Positions 1-8,887 are shown, numbered from the stretch's first letter. The stretch is 64,000 nucleotides of DNA from Acidobacteria bacterium RIFCSPLOWO2_12_FULL_66_21 (GCA_001767455.1 MELC01000081.1:1-64000); one strand, 5' to 3'. The notes: generated from the letters alone by a model not told the origin. Numbers and translations are program-made.

Positions 1-366
1 CACGAGAGCGTCCACCGCTTCGGTGGCGTACCCGCGGCGCTGGTGTTCGGACGCTATGGCGTAGCCGATCTCGACCCGTCCTTCCGGCGTGGGTGGCCCC
101 GTGTAGCCCGCAATGCCCACAAGGCTACGCCCCTCGGCCGTGGCTCCGGGACGTGCCAATATGTAGTGCAGAGTCCACGAGCCGATCGTGGGGTCAGCCT
201 CGAGTTGCGCGCGAATCCGCGCAACGTCATCAGGCTCGAATACCGGTGGAGGCCAGGAGGTGGGTACGCGCGCCCCAAAGCAGGCCTCCAGCGCGGCCCG
301 TCCGCGTGTCTCAGCTTCGCAGAGCTCTATCGTTGCCGCTATCAACTCCAGCCTCTCGGTCTCCAT
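1..366 (-). CDS. GNAT-family N-acetyltransferase (3' end cut by window)
   Basis: Read on the minus strand, 122 codons stay open from an ATG at 366 to the window edge, so the C-terminus is missing. The start METERLEL is the usual opening of RimJ/RimL-like acetyltransferases. Near the edge the protein reads GYTGPPTPEGRVEIGYAIAS followed by EHQRRGYATEAV. This is the beta4 strand plus the QRRGYA acetyl-CoA pyrophosphate loop of the fold. It probably acetylates a small molecule or a protein N-terminus in the cytoplasm; the substrate cannot be told. The frame is also open upstream to another ATG at 456, which would add 30 residues, but the family start favours 366. Confidence 0.8.
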   Translation of the reverse strand, partial: METERLELIAATIELCEAETRGRAALEACFGARVPTSWPPPVFEPDDVARIRAQLEADPTIGSWTLHYILARPGATAEGRSLVGIAGYTGPPTPEGRVEIGYAIASEHQRRGYATEAVDALV

Positions 367-1028
367 GAACTCCAGTGTCTTCCTGATGCCCAACTTGTTG
401 TAGCCAGTTCGATCACGGCTCTCGGCGCGATCGGTGGTCTTCGTGAGCGCGAGCATCAGGAGGACGCGCCTTCACGGGGATGTGATCCTCGCCGGAGATG
501 GCGAACTGCCGTCGGCGCTGCATCGCCTCGGTCATGCGGAAGTTGGGCGGCAGCGCGGGGTGACAAGGCTCAGAGACAGAGCAGCCCGACCCGAGAATCG
601 AAACCTTCACCCTCGCCATGATGAGGGCTTGGACACTGCTGCGGACCAGGCCGTTGGGGACGGGAGACGAGCGCGCGGACCTGCCAACATTGACATCACG
701 TGCGATGCTCCTCAGTGCGGCGGCGCGATACCTTTCACGGCCTCACAGTTCCGGTCGGTCATCTCATCGACGACTGCGTTTCACCTTTCTCGACGCCGGT
801 GACTTGGGAGATTCCTCTGCTGTCAGCCAATGACCGCACTGCCTCCGAGCTTCCACCGCGGACAGCTTCTCGGCCGCGTTCCTGACTTCGGGCGGCACCC
901 ATTGCGGGAACCGCATCGTCACGAGCTCGTGCGCGCCAGATTTCGTGTGCTCCTCGCGAATGGCGTCGAGACGCGCTGGCCCGATCTCGTCTGCGAGACG
1001 CACCAGCGCCGGCCACAAGCGCCGGTGG
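367..1028. other. decayed intergenic stretch without a convincing gene
   Basis: No complete gene is recognised here. Short minus-strand open frames at 413-619 and 764-1018 have protein-like stretches (for example ELVTMRFPQWVPPEVRNAAE near 860-960), but neither shows a known domain, and each opens just after a stop or ends abruptly. They look like remnants left by deletions. Confidence 0.4.
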
Positions 1029-1169
1029 CAAGATTATCGTGAGATCCCCAAAGGGCAGGGTGGCCATGCGCTCATTTTGAAAGGTTGGCCGCAGTTGCCA
1101 CACCTTGTCGAGCCACTGCAACGCCGCCGGTAGATCCTTCACTCCAAGGTGCACATGGGATCCCCTCAT
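1029..1169 (-). pseudogene. VOC/glyoxalase-like domain, N-terminal fragment
   Basis: From an ATG at 1169 the minus strand reads MRGSHVHLGVKDLPAALQWL, then MATLPFGDLTIIL. This is the first beta-alpha-beta-beta module of a vicinal oxygen chelate (glyoxalase/bleomycin-resistance) protein. After about 47 residues the frame continues into Arg/Ala-rich sequence with no family resemblance. The second half, which would carry the remaining metal ligands, is missing. The frame is also open upstream of 1169 into the tail of the neighbouring permease remnant, so the fragment sits on a deletion junction. Confidence 0.5.
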
Positions 1170-2063
1170 TTGCGTCCCTTTCTCCGGAATAGGTGAGGTC
1201 GCATTCGCCGTGCCGTACACGTAGCTGATAACAACGATGTCGAGCAGGAGCACCAGAGTAACCTTGCGTACATTTCGGCGTCAGTGAGATGGTCGGTGCA
1301 GTCTTCAATACACCCTGCGCGCGGCAAGCGCTGCAAGAACCTCCCACCCCACTCGTCGCGGACCTGCGCCAGAGTGCCCTCTGGACGTAAGCGGCCGAAC
1401 ACGCGTAGAAAATTCGTGCCCCGATCGAAGCGCCTGGGATCGCGTTCCATCGCGATCGGCGCGTAGAGCTCGGCCTCCAATCCAGGGAAGAGAAATTCCT
1501 TCGGAAGCACGCCGACCACTTCGTACTCCTCTCCGTTCAGCTGAACGCGCGACCCCACAATCCCACGCGCGCCGCCGAACCGGCGCCGCCACAGTGCGTC
1601 CGTGACCACGACGATCCGGTCCGCCCCGGGGACATCGTCCGTTGCGACCAGCGTCCGGCCGACACCTGCCGACACGCCGAGGGCGGAGAAGGCACCCGCC
1701 GTCACCTTCGCGCCCTGCAGCCGCTCCAGATTGCCGCCTCCGGTGAGATTGACGCCCCAACTCGCGTACGCCGCGACGTCCTGCAACGTCGTCGTGGCGC
1801 GCCTGTAATCCGCGTAATCAGGAATCGAAAAGAACGCCTTGTCGCGATCCGTGCGCGTTGCCCAGATCCACACCAGGCGTTCCGGATGCAAACGGCAGTG
1901 GCTTCAACAGCACCGCATCGAGGACGGCAAACATCATCGCGGTGCCCGCGATCGCGAGCGCCAAGGCTGCCACGATCCCGAAGGCATAGGCACGTGACCG
2001 TAGTAAACCCGCGAATAGCGCGACGGACATCGAGGCTGAACGTCTCCATTCCACCCTCTGCAA
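1166..2063 (-). pseudogene. ADOP/MacB-like permease, frameshifted and truncated
   Basis: The minus strand from about 2063 encodes an N-terminal membrane helix and the sequence AVLDAVLLKPLPF typical of MacB/FtsX-type acidobacterial orphan permeases. The frame then shifts near 1885-1890. The second frame continues with HPERLVWIW, the periplasmic MacB_PCD domain and VVGVLPKEFLFPGLEAELYA. The match fades near 1310, after about 240 residues, where a full protein would run to 800-900 residues with three more membrane helices. The gene therefore has a frameshift and has lost its C-terminal FtsX domains. No ATPase gene is nearby, as usual for this family. It is transcribed divergently from chrB. Confidence 0.8.
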
Positions 2064-2082
2064 CGGCCAAGTGATATCACAA

Positions 2083-2111
2083 TTGACATATTTACTGTCA
2101 AGATATATATA
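2083..2111. promoter_or_regulatory. divergent promoter with TTGACA-N7-TGTCAA dyad
   Basis: TTGACA at 2083-2088 and TATATA at 2106-2111 are 17 bp apart and would start transcription about 8 bp after the -10, at or beside the chrB ATG (2120), giving a leaderless mRNA. The inverted copy of TTGACA (TGTCAA at 2096-2101) makes a perfect 6-7-6 dyad and can serve as the -35 of the divergent permease remnant. The 15-mer at 2088-2102, read on the minus strand as CTTGACAGTAAATAT, recurs exactly at 9801-9815 in front of the intact padR gene. It may therefore be an operator as well as a promoter. Confidence 0.5.
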
Positions 2112-2119
2112 GCTATTGA

Positions 2120-3100
2120 ATGAATCAGGACGCTCACGCGTGGCTGCTGCTGATGCACAGCATCCCGCCTAAACCTCCATATCTACGAGCCAAAGTGATG
2201 CGGCGGCTGACCCAACTCGGCGCGCTGGCGCTCAAGCGGTCGGCGTATCTCCTTCCCCTGAGTGACGGCGCGCTTGAAGACTTCCAGTGGCTGCGGCAGG
2301 AGATTCGTGACGAAGGAGGCGACGCGTGGATTGTGGAGGCGCGGTTCGTGGCCGGCCTTCGGGATGACGAGATTCGCGAGAACTTTCGGGCGATCCGAGC
2401 CGCCGAGTACGCTGCGCTCGCGGCCGAGTCACGCGCCCTGCTGGACCGCGTGCGCGACGGCGGCGCCGAGCGGGACAAACCGGCGTTCGAGGGCGACCGA
2501 CGACGCCTGCTTCGACGTCTGGAGGCCACGCGGGGCGTCGATTTCTTTCATGCGAATGGGCGCGACGAAGTGGAGGCGCTGATGTCAACGATCGATCGGC
2601 TTGCGGAGACCACGAGTAAGACACCGGCACAGATTCCAGGGCGAGCTGAACTTCGGGCGCGGACGTGGATCACGCGCACGGGCGTGAAAGTCGATCGGAT
2701 GGCGTCGGCCTGGCTGATTCGGCGGTTCATCGATCCGGCGGCCACGTTCGTCTTCGTGGCACCTGACAGCCCGCCACCGGTCGCCGACGCGCTCCGGTTC
2801 GACATGTTCGACGGCGAGTTTACGCACGATGGAAATCGCTGCACGTTCGAGGTCTTGCTCGACGTGGCGGGCCTCGCAGGAGACCCGGGACTCGCGGCGA
2901 TCGCGCGGATTGTCCATGACATCGATCTGCGGGACGACCGATACCAACGTGCCGAAACCGCAGGAGTCACCGCCTTTGTTGACGGCATCGTCGCGCGCTT
3001 CGACGACGACCATCGCCGGATTGCAGAGAGCACCCCGATCTTCGACACGCTGTACGCCAGCCTCGGAGGCCAGGCGTCTAACACGTCCTCAACCGACTAA
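2120..3100 (+). CDS. chrB: ChrB-like chromate resistance/sensor protein
   Basis: 326 aa, cytoplasmic. The N-terminal domain (residues about 8-170) begins AWLLLMHSIPPKPPYLRAKV and continues with ALKRSAYLLPLSDGALEDFQ, the signature of the ChrB N-terminal domain. The C-terminal ChrB_C domain (about 175-315) has TWITRTGVKVDRMASAWLIR and FDMFDGEFTHDGNRCTFEVL. Known ChrB proteins respond to chromate and control chrA operons. No chrA transporter is in this window; the gene instead heads an operon with a PLP enzyme, an MFS carrier and an M20 peptidase. No Shine-Dalgarno sequence precedes the ATG and a promoter ends just before it, so translation is probably leaderless. The start is fixed by the conserved N-terminus. 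Confidence 0.9.
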   Translation: MNQDAHAWLLLMHSIPPKPPYLRAKVMRRLTQLGALALKRSAYLLPLSDGALEDFQWLRQEIRDEGGDAWIVEARFVAGLRDDEIRENFRAIRAAEYAALAAESRALLDRVRDGGAERDKPAFEGDRRRLLRRLEATRGVDFFHANGRDEVEALMSTIDRLAETTSKTPAQIPGRAELRARTWITRTGVKVDRMASAWLIRRFIDPAATFVFVAPDSPPPVADALRFDMFDGEFTHDGNRCTFEVLLDVAGLAGDPGLAAIARIVHDIDLRDDRYQRAETAGVTAFVDGIVARFDDDHRRIAESTPIFDTLYASLGGQASNTSSTD

Positions 3101-3101
3101 T

Positions 3102-4400
3102 ATGCGATCAAATCGCCGGCAATTCCTGTCCACGTGCGCGGCGGCCGCCTCCGTCGCGCGGTCTTCTCTCGTCGCGAAGACGGATCTCCAGATGGAGCAC
3201 GGTGTGTGGCCATCCACCTTTCCCGCGCTGGGCCAACAGGTCAACGGACATCCACTCGCCTATCTCGACAGCGCCGCGACCACGCTGCGGCCGCGGTCGG
3301 TGATCGATGCCCTCGTCGACTACTACTCCGCGGATAACGCCAACCCGTCACGTGTGCACACGTTGGCCAGCCGGGCCGCTGATCGCCTCTCGAGCGCGCG
3401 CCAGACAGTGGCCCGGTTCCTGAACGCCCCGGACCCGGCCGAGATCATCTTCGTGCGCGGCACAACCGAGGGCATCAACCTCGTCGCTGGCACGTGGGCA
3501 GTCGCAAACCTGCGGCGGGGCGACGACATCGTGCTGACCGTCGCCGAGCACTCGTCGAATCTCATGCCATGGACCAGGGCCGCTCGTCAGACTGGTGCGC
3601 GCATTCGTGTGCTGGACGTCGACGACGAGGGGCGGCCCCGGCTCGATCAGTTCAAGAACATCCTCTCCAAACGCACGCGAATCGTCGCGTTCAACCACGT
3701 GTCGAACGTGCTTGGATTCGTCAATCCGGTGAAGGAGATGTGCGCACTGGCGCGGCACGCTGGCGCCCGTGTGGTGATCGATGGCGCGCAAGGCGCACCG
3801 CACGTCCGCGTGGATGTCCAGGACATCGGGTGCGATTTCTATGTATTTTCGGGGCACAAGATGCTCGGCCCGATGGCCACCGGCGTCGTCTGGGGGCGTC
3901 GCGATCTGCTGGACCTGATGCCGCCCTACCACGTAGGCAGCAACATGGCGCACGCCGTCGATTTCGACCGGGCGGAATTCGAGCATGGCGCGCTGAAGTT
4001 TCAAGCCGGCACCCCGGATGTCGCAGGGCCGGTGGGGCTCGCCGCCGCCGTGCGATTTTTCGAAGCGGCTGGCCATGAGACGCTGCGCCGCCACGATGAA
4101 GAGCTGGTGCAGTATGGTTTGGCTCGTCTTGCGGAGGTCCACCGCCTTCGCATCATCGGCTCGCAGAGTCCGGAGCGTCGCGTGCCGGTGTTTACCTTTG
4201 TGATGGAAGGCCATGCCGCCACGGCGGTGGCACGCGCGCTGGATGGGCGTGGGATCGCGATACGGGCCGGCGATATGGCCGCTCTCCCGCTCCTGAAGCG
4301 GTTTGGCGTCAGCGAGGCCGCGCGTGCGTCCGCGTACGTGTACTCGACACACGCCGATCTGGATCGCCTGGCGGATGCGCTTCACGCACTCGGAAAATAG
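3102..4400 (+). CDS. SufS-like class V aminotransferase-fold enzyme lacking the catalytic Cys
   Basis: 432 aa. The PLP fold is complete: AYLDSAATTLRP, RGTTEGINLVA, EHSSNLMPW, IDGAQGAPH and the cofactor lysine in SGHKMLGP (K253). In SufS/CsdA desulfurases the substrate loop reads RxGHHCAxPL. Here it reads RAGDMAALPL, with Ala393 at the persulfide Cys position, so it should not be a cysteine desulfurase. It may be another C-S or C-N lyase, or an epimerase. The N-terminus MRSNRRQFLSTCAAAASVA resembles a Tat signal (RRQFLS then a hydrophobic stretch), which is odd for this family. The ATG lies 1 bp after the chrB stop. It is the second gene of the chrB operon. Confidence 0.8.
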   Translation: MRSNRRQFLSTCAAAASVARSSLVAKTDLQMEHGVWPSTFPALGQQVNGHPLAYLDSAATTLRPRSVIDALVDYYSADNANPSRVHTLASRAADRLSSARQTVARFLNAPDPAEIIFVRGTTEGINLVAGTWAVANLRRGDDIVLTVAEHSSNLMPWTRAARQTGARIRVLDVDDEGRPRLDQFKNILSKRTRIVAFNHVSNVLGFVNPVKEMCALARHAGARVVIDGAQGAPHVRVDVQDIGCDFYVFSGHKMLGPMATGVVWGRRDLLDLMPPYHVGSNMAHAVDFDRAEFEHGALKFQAGTPDVAGPVGLAAAVRFFEAAGHETLRRHDEELVQYGLARLAEVHRLRIIGSQSPERRVPVFTFVMEGHAATAVARALDGRGIAIRAGDMAALPLLKRFGVSEAARASAYVYSTHADLDRLADALHALGK

Positions 4401-4419
4401 TCAGACGCCAGACAACCGT

Positions 4420-5643
4420 GTGAGTGGTCCGATCTTCTCCACCTTTCGCTCTGGCCTCGATCGCAACGTCGCCGTGCTCGCCGCCAGTCTGTTCGCGCTG
4501 TCGCTTGGCGAGGAGTTGTGGCAGGCCTACATGCCCGCGTATCTGACGGCGCTCGGCGCTGGAGGCGTCATGGTTGGCCTGTTCGGGTCATCGAAGGACC
4601 TGCTCGACAGCCTCTATCAATATCCCGGCGGCTGGCTGGCCGACCGACTTGGCCGGCGTCGCGCCCTGCTGATCTTCACCGGCCTCGCAACCGCCGGCTA
4701 CGGCGTATATGCGGCGGCACCGGCCTGGCCCTTCGTGCTGGCGGGTCTCGTCGGCGTCATGGCGTGGAAGGCGGGCGCATTTCCCACGACATTCGCGGTC
4801 ATCGGCGACGCTCTTCCGCGGAGTAGACGCGCGACCGCATTTGCCGTGCAATCTGTTCTGGTACGCGTGCCACGCGTGGTGAGTGCGCCACTCGGTGGCA
4901 TTGCCATTGCGAGTCTCGGCATCATTGCCGGCGTTCGCCTGTCATGCGCCATCACCGTCGTCCTGGGCTTGGCCGTTCTTGTCGTGCAGCACCGCAACTT
5001 CCGCGACCATCGACCCACAGCACCGTCTCAGAATGCAGCTCACGTCCGGGCGGTATTCTCGGGCATGCCTCCCGAGTTGCGCCGGCTGCTCGCCGCCGAC
5101 TGCCTGGTGCGGATCGGCGAAGGCATCGCCGCGTCGTTCATCGTGCTCTTCGTCACGCAGGTGAAGCAGGTCTCCGTCGCGGAATACGGCGTGCTCTACG
5201 CGATTCAACAGGCGGTCGCGATCGCGTTTTACCTGCCTGGCGGCCGGATCGCGGATGTGACCGGGCGTCGCGGTGTCGTGGCGCTCACGTTTCTGTTCTT
5301 CGCCGCGTTCCCGCTTGCCGTCCGGAGTGCAGCGAGCCACGCGGGACTGGTGGGCGCCTTCGTCATCGGTGGTCTCAAGGAAATCGGCGAGCCGGCGCGC
5401 AAGTCGCTCATCGTGGATCTGGCACCTGACGACCGCTGTGCCTCCACCGTGGGCGTGTACTACACCATCAGAAACTTTCTTGTCGTTCCCGCAGGAGTGT
5501 CGGGCGGTTTCCTGTGGCAGCGGGCACCGCATCTGTCGCTCGATGCGGCAATGGTCGTCAGTCTCGCCGGACTCATCGTGTTTCTGCTCACGCCGGGAGC
5601 GAAGGTCGATCCCGCGGAGCACTGCGGAGGACCCCATTCGTGA
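4420..5643 (+). CDS. MFS transporter
   Basis: About 407 aa with roughly 12 hydrophobic helices. The motif after helix 2 is GGWLADRLGRRRALL, the major-facilitator motif A, and it recurs in the second half as GGRIADVTGRRGVVAL. The start is uncertain. GTG at 4420 gives a compact N-terminus (VSGPIFSTFRSGLDRNVAVL). An in-frame ATG at 4375 overlaps the preceding gene and adds 15 residues. The 3' end overlaps the next gene by 4 bp, so the two are translationally coupled. It is inner-membrane located; the substrate is unknown. Its place behind chrB suggests export of a toxic anion or of a product of the neighbouring enzymes, which is inference. Confidence 0.85.
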   Translation: MSGPIFSTFRSGLDRNVAVLAASLFALSLGEELWQAYMPAYLTALGAGGVMVGLFGSSKDLLDSLYQYPGGWLADRLGRRRALLIFTGLATAGYGVYAAAPAWPFVLAGLVGVMAWKAGAFPTTFAVIGDALPRSRRATAFAVQSVLVRVPRVVSAPLGGIAIASLGIIAGVRLSCAITVVLGLAVLVVQHRNFRDHRPTAPSQNAAHVRAVFSGMPPELRRLLAADCLVRIGEGIAASFIVLFVTQVKQVSVAEYGVLYAIQQAVAIAFYLPGGRIADVTGRRGVVALTFLFFAAFPLAVRSAASHAGLVGAFVIGGLKEIGEPARKSLIVDLAPDDRCASTVGVYYTIRNFLVVPAGVSGGFLWQRAPHLSLDAAMVVSLAGLIVFLLTPGAKVDPAEHCGGPHS

Positions 5644-6776
5644 GCGCGCATCGGTTGTCCGTCACTGAGGTACTCGCCGGCCTCGTCAACATACCGTCAG
5701 TCAATCCATCCCTCGTGCCGTCTGAGGGAACGGGAGAAGCCGCCATCGCGGAGTTTGCGTGCGGGTGGCTCAATGCGCACGGTGCCACGGCATGGCCAGA
5801 GGAGGCCGCACCGGGCCGCCCAAACGTTGTCGCACGAATTGATGGTGGCGACGGCCCGACCGTCGTCCTCTGTGCGCATCTCGATACCGTCGGAACAGCG
5901 GGCATGAGGATTCCGCCGTTCGAGGCCAGAGTCGATGAGGACCGCCTGTACGGCCGCGGCGCGTACGACATGAAGGGAAGCGCCGCCGCGATCATGGTCG
6001 CGATGGCGACGCTCGCCGCGCACCATCGCGGCGGACAGGTGATGGCGGCGCTTGTGGCGGACGAGGAGTACGCCAGCGTCGGGGCGTTCGACTTCGTGCG
6101 GCGTCACCGCGCCGACGCGTGCATCGTCACCGAACCGGCAGAGGGCGATCTGGTGCTCGCGCATAAAGGGTTCGTGTGGGTGGAGATCGTCGCGGTTGGA
6201 CGGGCCGCACACGGAAGTCGCTGGGACCTTGGCGTGAGCGCGATCGGCAAGATCGGCCGAGTTGTTGCGGCACTGGAAGAGTTCGATCGCACCGAGCTGC
6301 GGCGCCGCGTGCATCCCCGCGTCGGTCCCGCATCGTTGCACTGCGCGCTCGTCGAGGGCGGAACTGGCCTGTCAACCTACGCGTCGGAGTGCCGGCTCAA
6401 GGTCGAGCGGCGCACGCTGCCAGGGGAAACGCCTGATCAAGTGAGGGACGAACTCGAAACAGTCGTGCGCAACGCGGGCGAAGATGCAACGGTTGAGACA
6501 TTCTTCTCGCGCGACCCGCTCACCTGCGATCCGCAAGCCCGGATCGTCTCCTGCGTTCGCGACGCGGTGACGGAAGTGGTTGGCCAGAAACCCCGGGAAA
6601 CAGGTGTCGCGTACTGGATGGATGCGGCGGTGTTTGGCGCCGCCGGGATACCCACCGTCAACTACGGCCCTTCCGGAGCCGGTGCACACGAGGCCGTCGA
6701 ATGGGTCGACGTGCCTTCGGTGGCCCGATTGGCAGACGTGCTTGTGGCTGCCGTGCGTCGGTTCTGTCGCCGCTAG
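5640..6776 (+). CDS. M20 family metallopeptidase (ArgE/DapE/CPG2 type)
   Basis: 378 aa from a GTG at 5640 that overlaps the MFS stop codon. Metal-site motifs are in order: CAHLDTVG (H80, D82), YGRGAYDMKG with the bridging Asp, ADEEYAS with the Glu pair, and the C-terminal GPSGAGAHEAVEWVD with the last His. The dimerisation insert (about 160-280) starts HKGFVWVEIVAVGRAAHGS. It hydrolyses an amide bond of an N-acyl or peptide substrate, probably in the cytoplasm since no signal peptide is seen. It is the last gene of the chrB operon. Confidence 0.9.
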   Translation: MSAHRLSVTEVLAGLVNIPSVNPSLVPSEGTGEAAIAEFACGWLNAHGATAWPEEAAPGRPNVVARIDGGDGPTVVLCAHLDTVGTAGMRIPPFEARVDEDRLYGRGAYDMKGSAAAIMVAMATLAAHHRGGQVMAALVADEEYASVGAFDFVRRHRADACIVTEPAEGDLVLAHKGFVWVEIVAVGRAAHGSRWDLGVSAIGKIGRVVAALEEFDRTELRRRVHPRVGPASLHCALVEGGTGLSTYASECRLKVERRTLPGETPDQVRDELETVVRNAGEDATVETFFSRDPLTCDPQARIVSCVRDAVTEVVGQKPRETGVAYWMDAAVFGAAGIPTVNYGPSGAGAHEAVEWVDVPSVARLADVLVAAVRRFCRR

Positions 6777-6856
6777 CTCGTGCGAGTCTTCGCAACGTGG
6801 AGATTCAGCGGAACGTCCGAAGTCCATGCGAGCCAACCCAAAACCGCCCTCTTCCG

Positions 6857-6882
6857 TCTATTGTATGAACCAATATAATAGA
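6857..6882. promoter_or_regulatory. AT-rich inverted repeat, probable PadR operator
   Basis: TCTATTGTAT and ATATAATAGA are arms of a dyad separated by 6 bp, matching at 9 of 10 positions. The right arm contains TATAAT, which would be the -10 of a leaderless transcript beginning at the downstream PadR remnant. The site stands out as AT-rich in GC-rich surroundings, like other PadR operators. Confidence 0.45.
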
Positions 6883-6887
6883 TGCCG

Positions 6888-6998
6888 ATGCCTCCCAAAG
6901 GCCTCAAGACCCATTCATATTACATCCTGCTGGCGCTTGCCGGCGGCGCCCGACACGGCCTCGCGATCGCGCGCGAAGCGCTGGCGCGCGCGGACTGA
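6888..6998 (+). pseudogene. PadR-family regulator, N-terminal remnant
   Basis: From an ATG at 6888 (or 6882) the frame reads MPPKGLKTHSYYILLALAGG then ARHGLAIAREALARAD and a stop. This is the first two helices of a PadR winged-helix domain (YYILLALA, HGxAI). The recognition helix, wing and dimerisation helix are missing. The next 115 bp hold no recognisable continuation of the domain. Confidence 0.6.
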
Positions 6999-7152
6999 GG
7001 TAGAGGTCGGGAGTATTTTCCAGATCGTCGACCCCTTTTTCTACGCGCGGCGAACGCGCCGCTGGTCCGAGCTGATGTCCATCGCCGGGCAGGATGGGTT
7101 CGGCTTCCTGTAAGGCATTCTCTGCCAACGCGGGCAGGGGCGAACTGGGAGA

Positions 7153-7784
7153 TCAGCGGATCTTCTGAAGATCTGCCCCTTGAATCAGCCGGCCAGTCAG
7201 AATGACCGCCGAGACCTGGCGGGTGTTCGAGATATCCGCCACGGGGTTGGCGTCGAGCGGGACGAGATTAGCTTTTTTGCCGACCTCGACCGTCCCCTCT
7301 GTGGCGAGTCGGCCGAGGAACTCCGCGGGACTTCGCGTTGCGGCCTGCAGTGCGTCCATCGAAGTCATACCCGTACCCACCAGTGCGACGAGCTCGTCGT
7401 GAAGGGGAGGTACTCCATTGGCGATGGGCAGGTCGCTGCCAGCGAGCACCTTGACGCCCGCCCTCCGCATCTCAGCAAACATCTCCAGGGTCTTCGTCCA
7501 CACTCGGTCACCGCTCGCCGCATCCGGTGCGCTCAGTTTGCTTCGCTGACCGTCCCATACGCTGCGAAGTGCGGCGAAGGTCGGCACCTGCCATGTGTTG
7601 TTGCGTGCGATCAAGAACTTACCGGTGCCATCGACGACCTTTGCGCCTCGAGGCACACGGGCGCGGTCGGCACGGCTAATCATGGTGATCCGGTACCATT
7701 CACGATGACCGTCATCGTAGGCCTCGGAGGGGCGCCTGTCGCGTCGATGATCGTAATGTTGGTGATCGCGACGGCAACCGATTG
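7153..7784 (-). pseudogene. amidohydrolase with internal deletion and frameshift
   Basis: The minus strand starts with AVAITNITIIDATGAPPRP, the N-terminal strand of an imidazolonepropionase/dihydroorotase-like amidohydrolase. It shifts frame near 7690 and continues ARVPRGAKVVDGTGKFLI, where a normal protein would go on to PGLWDMHVH. Instead it jumps to ARNNTWQVPTFAALRSVW, so the HxH metal site and most of the barrel are missing. The C-terminal third is intact: KVLAGSDLPIANGVPPLHDE, the LQAATRSPAEFLGR helix and VEVGKKANLVPLDANPVADI. A working enzyme cannot be made. Confidence 0.75.
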
Positions 7785-7801
7785 AGCGCTCACGTTGCCA
7801 G

Positions 7802-8377
7802 CCCACGTCGTCGCCCTCCTCACGTGGCGGGGACCGTGACGCCTACGTGCCGCGCAACGATCGGAACGGCAACGTCTTCTCCGGCCGCTCCATCGCCAGC
7901 GACGCACAGGGGGGCGCCGATCGCGATTCCGCGTGCTGGTGGAACGTGCGCGACGCCCGCACGTTCAACGGCAGCATTTCCACCAACGGCACGGTGATCA
8001 ACGAGCAGGTCGGCTGGCGCGGCGCCGATCGACTCATTCAGAAAACGTTCGGCGACATGCGGCTGTGCATGCTGGCTGAAGACGCGGGCGATCGCCGCAG
8101 CGGCGACGAGCGGCCCAGCCACTGGATCGGCCGCGCCCGCCGTGTCGTCATGGAAGCGCGCCGCGGCAGCACGACGCTGAGCCTCGAGATCGTGCCGCAG
8201 GGCGGCAGCCTGCGGACCACATGGCGCGTCGGCGGCGCGAACCGGGCATTCGATGCCGCCGCCCAGGCGTGGCGCGATCGCATGCTCGCCGTGCTCGACA
8301 CGACCTGGGAGCTGTCGAGCCTGCGCGGCGAGGTGAGCAGCCTGCGCGGACAGATCTCGTCGATCGTGTCCCACCAT
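7802..8377 (+). pseudogene. fragment of a secreted protein with SLRGE-type repeats
   Basis: The plus strand reads DRDAYVPRNDRNGNVFSGRS, FNGSISTNGTVINEQ, SLEIVPQGGSLRTTWRVGG and finally SSLRGEVSSLRGQISSI. The last segment is the start of a repeat coil of SSLRG(E/Q)(V/I)S units. At about 8370 the match stops dead, where the sequence becomes the reverse strand of a permease remnant. No signal peptide or start region is visible upstream. It is an internal piece of a larger gene joined to foreign sequence at both ends. Confidence 0.5.
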
Positions 8378-8526
8378 AAACGCACATGCCGCATGCCCCC
8401 TCCTCGATCGTCGATCTCGACGCGTTGGTCGTGAAAGGTCTGCGCCATGTCGTCGCCGAAATCTCCGCGGAAGTCGGCCGGAAAGAGGCGCAGGAGGCGA
8501 CGAAAGGCCCGGTCCGCCCGTCCCAT
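8370..8526 (-). pseudogene. ADOP permease, N-terminal stub
   Basis: Directly after the PadR remnant (ATG at 8526) the minus strand encodes RAFRRLLRLFPADFRGDFGD and MAQTFHDQRVEIDD, then HVRLWWDTI. This is the cytoplasmic N-terminal domain that precedes the first membrane helix of ADOP permeases. It is cut off at about 8370 by the reverse-strand SLRGE fragment. The order padR then adop copies the intact pair at 9838-12965. Confidence 0.65.
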
Positions 8527-8529
8527 CGA

Positions 8530-8887
8530 TCAGGCTCGCTTGAATAGATTCTTCCGGCGGGCGATGGCCAGCGTCTCATCGAGGCGCGCGGCCTCCGCTC
8601 GAGCGACCTCGCGGCCGAACGCCGTCAGGGTGTAAGTGCGGCGCCGCTGGTCCTCGCGCGAGCCGTGCACGCCGGCTTCCCGGATGAGCCCCTCGTTGAG
8701 GAGCCGCTTGATGATGCCGTAGAGCGTCCCAGTGCTCAGCCTGACCGTGGTGCCGGTGAGCTGTTCGACCTCTTTCATGATGGCGTAGCCGTGCGTCTCG
8801 CCGTCGGCCAGCAGCGACCAGGACGTAGAACATGGCGGGGGTGAGCGGAAGCAGGGACACTGGGTCGCGTTTCATATGGCGTCCCAC
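8530..8887 (-). pseudogene. PadR-family regulator with frameshift
   Basis: The start MKRDPVSLLPLTPAMFYVLV lies in one frame. The rest, SLLADGETHGYAIMKEVEQL then TVRLSTGTLYGIIKRLLNEG, lies in another. The frame changes near 8805-8815 between helices 1 and 2 of the winged helix. Apart from this the domain is well preserved, ending LDETLAIARRKNLFKRA as in the intact paralogue at 9838. The frameshift is therefore recent, unless a sequencing error causes it. An internal start at 8778 would give an 82-residue protein without the first helix. Confidence 0.75.

Noticed and set aside
413..619. 68-codon minus-strand frame upstream of the acetyltransferase
   Set aside because: The start looks protein-like but it ends in Arg/His-rich sequence and matches no family; not enough to call a gene.
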